Shown here piece after piece: positions 57,989 to 64,000 of a DNA stretch of 64,000 nt. Source of the DNA: Chloroflexota bacterium. Lineage in GTDB: Bacteria > Chloroflexota > Limnocylindria > P2-11E. Both the position numbers and the translations under genes were made by a program. The stretch spans positions 186,001-250,000 of the forward strand of contig DAIDAP010000037.1 in the NCBI GenBank assembly GCA_027310565.1, in the 5' to 3' direction. Under the pieces are notes generated by a model, which saw only the letters and a program-made list of their open reading frames with translations, was not told where the DNA came from and made no database searches. Numbering within the stretch: position 1 is the first letter of the stretch; every line of letters starts with the position of its first letter.

Positions 57989-59416
57989 ATGAGCAACACG
58001 CCCGTCACCGGGCTCTCCGCCATCGGGGCCGAGTACCGGGCGCTCGACAAGGTCCCCGTCCCGGCGCGCTCGTTCAGCCTGCTCGACGAGGCGGCGCTGT
58101 GGTTCGGCGCCGCGAGCCTCCCGGCGGCGTGGCTGTACGGCGCGATCATGGCCGGCTGGACCGGCCTCGGCGGCGCGCTCCTGCTCATCCTCGTGGTGAG
58201 CCCGCTCGCGTTCCTGCCATGGGCCGCGCTCGGACTCATCGCGGCGCGCGTCGGTGGCGCGTCGGTGACGATCGTGCGTCCGGCGTTCGGGCTGCGCGGC
58301 TCCGCGGTCCCCGCGGCCTTCTACCTCGTGTTCGGCTTCGGCTGGGCCGCGGTGAACGTCTTCGTGGGGTCCATCGGCACGTCCTTCATCTTCAAGGGGA
58401 TCTTCGGGACGCCCGCGCTCGGCGAGCCCGGCGCCGCCGGACCGATGGCGGTCGCGATCGTCATCACCTGCGTGGTCCAGGGCGCCTTCGCCGTCGCCGG
58501 GCACCGCGCGATCCGCGCCATGGAGTGGCTCGCCGTCGCCGGGCTCATCGTGCTCGGCGCGTACGAGACGTACCTCGCGCTCACGACCTGGGGCGTCGCG
58601 GACCTCTTCGCGTGGCGTCCGCCGGAGGGCATCACGACGTCGGTCGGATCGTTCCGCTACGTGATCACGCTCGCGCTGCTGGTGGACCTCCTCGTCGCGT
58701 ACAACTGGACCTGGGAGTTCATCGGCGACTTCTCGCGTTTCGCGCGCACGCCGCGCGCCGGCGCGGTCGGCCCGTGGATCGGCGCGAACCTCGCGCAGAG
58801 CTGGTGGTTCTCGGTCGGTGCGCTCGGCGTCGTCTTCCTGGCGGTGCAGAGCGGTCAGTTCGATCCGTCGCGCTCGGACCCCTCGTCCGTCGCGACCGCG
58901 CTCGGCTTCGGCTGGGGCGCGTACCTCGTCATCCTCTTCGCGACGGTCGCGACGAACGCGGGGAACGTCTACGCGTCGGCGCTCGGGATCTCGCAGCTCT
59001 TCCCTCGGGTCGGACTGTCCATGCGCGCGCTGCTGCTCGTCGCGGCGATCGTCGTGCTCCCGCTCAGCCTGCTGCCGCTCTTCGCGGCCGATCTGCTCGG
59101 GAGCTACGTGTTCTTCCTCGACTTCGTCGGCGCGCTCGTCGTGCCGCTGTGGACGATCGTGCTCGTCGACCACTTCGTCGTGCGGCGCGGCCGGTACTCG
59201 GACGACCTCTTCCGCACCGCCGGCGGCGCGTACTGGTACGGCGGCGGTGTCCACTGGCCCGGCATCGCGAGCCTCGCGCTCGGCACCGCGCTCTACTGGG
59301 TCATCGCGTTCGCCTTCCCCGAGCTGCGCTCGGCGATCGGCGCGACCATCCCGACGATCGCCGTCGTCGCGGTCGTCTACGCGCTCAGCGCGCGGCGCGA
59401 CGGGAGCGACGTCTGA
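57989..59416 (+). CDS. NCS1-family purine/cytosine-type permease
   Basis: 476 codons; about 12 TM; EYRALDKVPVPARSFSLLDEAALWFGA, YNWTWEFIGDFSRFARTP. Confidence 0.88.
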   Translation: MSNTPVTGLSAIGAEYRALDKVPVPARSFSLLDEAALWFGAASLPAAWLYGAIMAGWTGLGGALLLILVVSPLAFLPWAALGLIAARVGGASVTIVRPAFGLRGSAVPAAFYLVFGFGWAAVNVFVGSIGTSFIFKGIFGTPALGEPGAAGPMAVAIVITCVVQGAFAVAGHRAIRAMEWLAVAGLIVLGAYETYLALTTWGVADLFAWRPPEGITTSVGSFRYVITLALLVDLLVAYNWTWEFIGDFSRFARTPRAGAVGPWIGANLAQSWWFSVGALGVVFLAVQSGQFDPSRSDPSSVATALGFGWGAYLVILFATVATNAGNVYASALGISQLFPRVGLSMRALLLVAAIVVLPLSLLPLFAADLLGSYVFFLDFVGALVVPLWTIVLVDHFVVRRGRYSDDLFRTAGGAYWYGGGVHWPGIASLALGTALYWVIAFAFPELRSAIGATIPTIAVVAVVYALSARRDGSDV

Positions 59417-59988
59417 TGCGCGCCGCGCCCCTCGCGATCGCGCTCGTGCCCGCGGGGATCGCCTCGCGGAAGGCGCTCGTCGTCGCGGGCAGCCTGCTCC
59501 TCGCGCTCCCGGCCCAGGTCGCGGTCCCGCTGCCGTTCAGCCCCGTCCCGGTCACCGGATAGACGCTCGCGGTGCCGCTCATCGGCGCGTCGTACGGCGC
59601 GCGGCTCGGAGCGCTCGCCGTCGTGCTCTACCTGGTCGATGGCGCGGCCGGCCTCCCCGTGTACGCCGGCGCGACGGGCGGAGTGGCGCGCCTGGTCGGA
59701 CCGACCGGGGGCTACCTCGCCGGCTTCGTCGTCGCCGCGGCGGTCGTCGGGTGGCTGGCGGAGCGCGGATGGACGCGCCGCCTCCCCGCCGCGCTCGCCG
59801 CGATGCTCGCCGGCTAGGCCGCGATCTACGTGTTCGGGCTCGCCGGGCTCGCGCGGTTCCCGCTCCCCGTCGGCGTCCTCGAGGCCGGCCTGTTCCCGTT
59901 CGTCGCCGGCGACCGGTACAAGGTCGCGCTCGCGGTCGCCGCGCTGCCGGTCGCGACGCGAGACATCCTCGACCGCGGCTCCCGCTGA
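59416..59988 (+). pseudogene. bioY: biotin transporter BioY with two in-frame TAG codons (59560-59562, 59815-59817)
   Basis: One continuous frame: PFSPVPVTG*TLAVPLIGASYGARLGALAVVLYLVDGAAGLPVYAGATGG..LVGPTGGYLAGFVVAA...LAG*AAIYVFGLAGL...PFVAGDRYKVALAVAALP. Confidence 0.85.
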
Positions 59989-60110
59989 ACGGTCGCGGGC
60001 TTAGCGCCGCGCCGCGCCGAAGCGCCCCTCGCATCGCGCGATGCGCGCAGAACGAGCCCCTCCAACCTCCTGACGGCCGCACTGACGAGATCCACACCTG
60101 GGAACCGTCG

Positions 60111-60644
60111 TCATGGCGGCCGTCGCGCGTCCGTCGCGTCCGGGCCCCGCAGCGCCGACGGCGGGGCGACGCGCACCACGTCACCGGCGGTCCGCGGCAG
60201 GCGTTCGAGCAGCGCCGCCACCGTCGCGCCGGTCCCCGGCACGACGGCGCCTCCGGCGATCTCGGCGAGCGGCACGAGGACGAAGGCGCGCTCGGTCATG
60301 CGCGGGTGCGGGACCACCAGGTCCGCCTCCGCGACGCGAAGGTCGCCGAAGAGCAGGACGTCGACGTCGATCTCGCGCGGCCCCCAGCGCCGCCGCTCGG
60401 CGCGGCCGAGGGCGCGCTCGGCGTCGCGCGCCCGCGAGAGCACCTCGCGCGGCGAGAGCTCCGTCGCGATCGTGGCGCAGGCGTTGAGGAACGGCGGCTG
60501 GTCGAGCACGCCCACCGGCGCGGTCTCGTACACCGACGAGACCGCCTCCACCGGGCCGAGCTCCGAGAGGCGCGCGAGGGCGGCGCGCAGCGCGGCGAGC
60601 CGGTCGCCGACGTTGCTCCCCAGGCCGAGGTGGACGGTGGGCAC
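60111..60644 (-). CDS. folK: HPPK, 2-amino-4-hydroxy-6-hydroxymethyldihydropteridine pyrophosphokinase
   Basis: LGLGSNVGDRLAALRAAL, YETAPVG, RWGPREIDVDVLLFG, VPHPRMTERAFVLVPLAEI; GTG start. Confidence 0.95.
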   Translation of the reverse strand: MPTVHLGLGSNVGDRLAALRAALARLSELGPVEAVSSVYETAPVGVLDQPPFLNACATIATELSPREVLSRARDAERALGRAERRRWGPREIDVDVLLFGDLRVAEADLVVPHPRMTERAFVLVPLAEIAGGAVVPGTGATVAALLERLPRTAGDVVRVAPPSALRGPDATDARRPP

Positions 60645-60665
60645 GTACTGGCAGTATCGACCGCG

Positions 60666-61109
60666 ATGTCGTCCGCGGAGCTGATCGAGGGGTGGCTCGA
60701 GATCGAGGGGCTGCGCTGCGCCGGGCGGCACGGCGCGTACCCCGGCGAGCGGCGGCGCGCGCGCCGCTTCCTCGTGGACGTCGCCCTGCGGACGGATCTC
60801 GCCGACGCCGTCCGGACGGACGACCTCGCGCAGACCACCGATCTCGCGGCCATCGCCGCGGTCACGCGCGAGGTCGTCGGCGGCACGCCGCGCACCTTGC
60901 TCGAGCGACTCGCCGCCGACGTCGCGCGTACGCTCCTCGACCGCTTCGGCGCGCGGGAGGTCCGCGTCCGCGTGACGAAGCCGCGTCCACCCGGGCTCGG
61001 CGCGGCGAGCGAGGCCGCGGAGGTCAGTCTCGCGCGGGGACGGAGGCGCGCAGCGCCCAGGCCATCCGCGCGACGCGCGCCGCGGGCCGGACGTCGTGCA
61101 CGCGGATGA
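60666..61109 (+). CDS. folB: dihydroneopterin aldolase
   Basis: EIEGLRCAGRHGAYPGERRRARRFLVDVALRTDL...DLAAIAAVTREVV...VRVRVTKPRPPG. Confidence 0.93.
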   Translation: MSSAELIEGWLEIEGLRCAGRHGAYPGERRRARRFLVDVALRTDLADAVRTDDLAQTTDLAAIAAVTREVVGGTPRTLLERLAADVARTLLDRFGAREVRVRVTKPRPPGLGAASEAAEVSLARGRRRAAPRPSARRAPRAGRRARG

Positions 61110-61845
61110 GGGCGGCGCCGGCGAAGGCGGCGATCGCGACGCAGGCGAGCGTCCCCTCGAGGCGCTCCTCGACCGGCAGCTCGAGCGCGTGACCGATGAA
61201 GCGCTTGCGCGACGGGCCGACGAGGAGCGGCAGCGGGTGCACCCGCCGGCGCAGCTCGTCCGTCCGTGCGACGAGCGCGAGGCTCTCTTCGGGCGTCTTC
61301 CCGAAGCCGACGCCGGCGTCGGCGATGAGCCGCTCGCGCGGCACGCCGCGGCGCTCCGCCACCGCGGCGAGGCGCTCCACCTCGCGCACGACGCGGTCGA
61401 CGGGGTCGCCTCCGTCGGGGATCCCGCGCTCGGCGAGCTCCCAGCCGTTGTGTATGAGCACGAGACGCGCGCCGTGATCGGCGGCGACCGCCGCGAGGCG
61501 CTCGTCGCGCAGACCGGAGACGTCGTTCACGATCTCCGCGCCCGCGCGCACGGCGAGCTCCGCCACCTCCGCCTTCCGCGTGTCGATCGACACCGGGATG
61601 CCACGGCCGTCGAGCGCGCGCAGGAGCGGGCCCACGCGGCGCAGCTCCTCCTCGAGCGGGACCGGCGCGCTGCCCGGACGCGTCGACTCGCCGCCGATGT
61701 CGATGATGTCGGCGCCGTCGGCGACGAGCCGCTCGACGCGCGCGACGAGCGCGGGCGCGTCCGCCACGACGCCGTCGCCGCTGAATGAGTCTGGGGTGAC
61801 GTTGAGGACCGCCATGACGAGCGGCCGCTCTTCGGGCGAGCGCAC
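61024..61845 (-). CDS. folP: dihydropteroate synthase
   Basis: PLVMAVLNVTPDSFSGDG, IIDIGGESTRPGS, VSIDTRKAEVAE, NDVSG, VGPSRKRFIG; start estimated GTG. Confidence 0.94.
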   Translation of the reverse strand: MRSPEERPLVMAVLNVTPDSFSGDGVVADAPALVARVERLVADGADIIDIGGESTRPGSAPVPLEEELRRVGPLLRALDGRGIPVSIDTRKAEVAELAVRAGAEIVNDVSGLRDERLAAVAADHGARLVLIHNGWELAERGIPDGGDPVDRVVREVERLAAVAERRGVPRERLIADAGVGFGKTPEESLALVARTDELRRRVHPLPLLVGPSRKRFIGHALELPVEERLEGTLACVAIAAFAGAALIRVHDVRPAARVARMAWALRASVPARD

Positions 61846-63178
61846 CGACGCAGCGTACGACGCGGCGCTCCGCTGGCTCTTCGGCTTTCCGGACATGGAG
61901 CGAGGCGCGCCGCCCGCGCGCCGCGGGCCGGCGCGTGGCTGGGATCCGCGACGCACGCGCGCCCTGCTCGACCTCGTCGGCGCTCCGGACCGCCGGATGC
62001 CGATCGTCGTCGTCGCGGGCACGAAGGGAAAGGGCTCGACCGCGGCGATGCTCGCGAGCATCCTCGCCGCGTCGGGGACGCGGACCGGCCTGTACACGCA
62101 GCCGCACCTGCAGTCCTACCGCGAGCGCGTCCGCGTGGACGGGAGGGCGATCGGCGGCCGCGCCTTCGCGGCCGCGGCAGGCGAGCTGCGATCCGCCGTC
62201 GCGGCGCTCCCGCGTCACCTCGCCGGCGCCTCGACGACGTTCGAGATCGTGACCGCGCTCGCGCTGCTGCACTTCGCGCGGCGGGGCTGCGGCGCGGCGG
62301 TGCTCGAGGTCGGGCTCGGCGGCCGCGCGGACGCGACGAACGCGGTCGATCCGCTCGTGTCGGTCGTCACGTCGATCAGCCACGACCACACCGCAGTCCT
62401 CGGACGGCGGCTCTCCTCGATCGCGAGGGAGAAAGCGGGCATCGCACGGCCGGGACGCGTCCTCGTCAGCGCGACGCAGCCGCCGGCCGCGGCGGCGGCG
62501 ATCGCCGCGGCCTGCGCGCGCACCGGCGCGGCGCTGCGCGTGATGCCCCCTCTCGCTCCACGCGACCCGCTCGCGCGCGGCCTCGCGCTCGCCGGCGCGC
62601 ACCAGCTCCAGAACGCCGCGCTGGCCGTCGCCGCCGCGCGCGCGCTCGCCGAGCACGGGCTCGCGACCGGCGACGGCGCGATCCGCCACGGCCTCGCGCG
62701 CCTGCGCTGGCCCGGCCGGTACGAGGTCCTGACCGGCGCGCCGACGATCGTCCTCGACGGCGCGCACAACGACGGCTCGGCGCGCGCGCTCGCGGCGACG
62801 CTCCGTCACGATCTCGCGGGCCACGCCTCGCTTCGCTCGGCTGAACAGGGGCCGCTACCTCGGCTGGGCCTCGTCGTCGGAATGCTCGCGGACAAGGACG
62901 TCCGCGCGTTCGCCCGCGAGCTCCGGCCGCTCGCCGCCGCGGTCTACGCGACGGCACCCCGCAGCGCGCGGGCGCTCGACGCGGACGAGCTCGCGACGCG
63001 CTTCGGCGGCCGCGCGACGCGCGCCTTCCCGCATCTCGCCGAGGCCCTCGCCGCGGCGCGCGCGGACGCATCCCCGCGGGACGTCATCTGCGTCAGCGGA
63101 TCGCTCGCACTGGTGGGCGAGGCGCGCGACCTGCTCGGGCTGGCGGTCGCCGAGCGGCTCTGGGATGAGGCGGAGTAG
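61814..63178 (+). CDS. folC: folylpolyglutamate/dihydrofolate synthase
   Basis: YDAALRWLFGFPDMERG, VAGTKGKGSTAAMLASIL, SHDHTAVLG, VLDGAHN; ATG with GAGG SD 6 nt upstream. Confidence 0.94.
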   Translation: MTSGRSSGERTDAAYDAALRWLFGFPDMERGAPPARRGPARGWDPRRTRALLDLVGAPDRRMPIVVVAGTKGKGSTAAMLASILAASGTRTGLYTQPHLQSYRERVRVDGRAIGGRAFAAAAGELRSAVAALPRHLAGASTTFEIVTALALLHFARRGCGAAVLEVGLGGRADATNAVDPLVSVVTSISHDHTAVLGRRLSSIAREKAGIARPGRVLVSATQPPAAAAAIAAACARTGAALRVMPPLAPRDPLARGLALAGAHQLQNAALAVAAARALAEHGLATGDGAIRHGLARLRWPGRYEVLTGAPTIVLDGAHNDGSARALAATLRHDLAGHASLRSAEQGPLPRLGLVVGMLADKDVRAFARELRPLAAAVYATAPRSARALDADELATRFGGRATRAFPHLAEALAAARADASPRDVICVSGSLALVGEARDLLGLAVAERLWDEAE

Positions 63179-63327
63179 AGGGAGTCCGGTCGCGCAGGTG
63201 CGCGCATCTCAGAGATGGCTTCGGATCAGGGCCAGGGGACGTCGAGCGCTCGTGCGACCGTGCTCATCTTCATGACCAGGCGATGCGGATCGCCTGGCAC
63301 GGGCGCGAAGTCGTGGTCCTCACGACG

Positions 63328-63924
63328 CTAGGGCAGATGGCCGCGCCGCGCGGAGTCGTCGTCCGGCCAGGCGTGACGCGCCGGATCGGCGGTGCGCAGG
63401 ACCGCGAACAGCTCGCGCCGCAGCTCCGCGTCACCGCGGAAGCGGCCACGAAGCTCCGAGGTGACGACCGCGACCGGCTCGCGCACGCCGCGCATGAGCA
63501 TGCAGAGATGCGCGCCCCGCCCGATGACCGCGACGTCGGCCACGCGCACGACGCGCTCGAGCTCGTCGGCGACGCCGGCGACGAGCCGCTCCTGGATCTG
63601 CAGCCGCGCGGCGTGGCGGTGGGCGATGCGCGCGATCTTGGAGAGCCCGATGACCCGGCCACCGGGGACGTACCCGACGAAGAGGTCGCACGAGAACGGG
63701 AGCAGGTGGTGCTCGCAGATCGACCACAGCCGGAGCCCGCGCACGCTCACGAGCTGCGACGAGGAGTGGAGCGCGAAAGTCACGTCGACGTCGCCCGCGC
63801 CGGCGCGGAGGAAGTCGCGCCACCACGCGGCGACGCGCCGCGGCGTGCCGCGCAGACCCGCGCGGTCGGGGTCCTCGCCGAGCGCGACGAGCAGCGAGCG
63901 GGTGAGAGAGCGGATCTCGCTCAG
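63328..63924 (-). CDS. folE: GTP cyclohydrolase I (noncanonical start; CTG at 63924 proposed)
   Basis: LLVALGEDPDRAGLRGTPRRVA, SICEHHLLPF, VIGLSKIARI, LQIQERL, HLCMLMRGV. Confidence 0.9.
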   Translation of the reverse strand: MSEIRSLTRSLLVALGEDPDRAGLRGTPRRVAAWWRDFLRAGAGDVDVTFALHSSSQLVSVRGLRLWSICEHHLLPFSCDLFVGYVPGGRVIGLSKIARIAHRHAARLQIQERLVAGVADELERVVRVADVAVIGRGAHLCMLMRGVREPVAVVTSELRGRFRGDAELRRELFAVLRTADPARHAWPDDDSARRGHLP

Positions 63925-64000
63925 CCGCTTCGCGTCGAGTCTGGCCGTGCCGCGCTCGCTGATGCGCCAAGACTACCGGGCGCGCCCGGAGATGCGACGC

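Noticed and set aside
7539-63178. Genome-wide reassignment of TAG to Gln as explanation for bioY
   Set aside because: Several essential genes in the window (secF, ffh, rplS, rpmB, acpP, trpS, recG) terminate at TAG exactly at their expected C-termini, so TAG works as a stop here.
63179-63327. Possible small toxin/antitoxin or gene remnants in the folC-folE gap (plus MRIAWHGREVVVLTTL; minus DHDFAPVPGDPHRLVMKMSTVARALDVPWP)
   Set aside because: Peptides too short and no family confidently recognised; could be a remnant but not supportable without a search.
1-64000. CRISPR arrays, rRNA, tRNA, IS elements, prophage
   Set aside because: No repeated spacer-like arrays, rRNA or tRNA cloverleaf signatures, transposase or phage proteins noticed by eye; tRNAscan, Infernal and ISfinder would be needed to exclude small RNAs or relics.

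Overview
The window is a dense, very GC-rich bacterial chromosome segment. Gene content loosely suggests a Chloroflexota-like lineage, but taxonomy is a low-confidence inference. About 60 protein-coding genes are supported, mostly on the minus strand, and most are conserved housekeeping genes: rel(partial)-recJ; secF/secD/tat/pyrF; murE with two femAB-like genes; topA; trpS; dprA/comM/yraN/rnhB/rplS/trmD/rimM/khpA/rpsP/ffh/ftsY/smc/rnc/acpP; nusB/plsX/rpmF/yceD/rsmD/recG/fakA-like/rpmB; rlmN/fmt/def/priA/gmk/rluD/lspA/fabG; and folK/folB/folP/folC/folE. No rRNA, tRNA, CRISPR array or intact mobile element was recognised by eye.

The most interesting observations are: (1) a TrmD tRNA methyltransferase fused to two C-terminal helix-turn-helix repeats; (2) an FtsH-like membrane AAA protease that seems to lack the extracytoplasmic FtsH domain and sits beside two small membrane-anchored proteins that could supply it in trans; (3) five folate genes on strictly alternating strands with overlapping 5' and 3' ends; (4) a BioY biotin transporter gene, otherwise intact in frame, interrupted by two amber codons, the first at a position that is normally Gln; (5) a degenerate, probably non-catalytic EAL protein between ffh and ftsY; (6) an ECF sigma factor overlapping a GerMN/AMIN/Gmad2-type membrane protein, with a candidate autoregulatory promoter; (7) a gene graveyard at 6.0-7.5 kb with amidohydrolase and DppC-type permease remnants. 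All calls come from reading translated motifs, with no database search. Exact start codons are estimates where noted.
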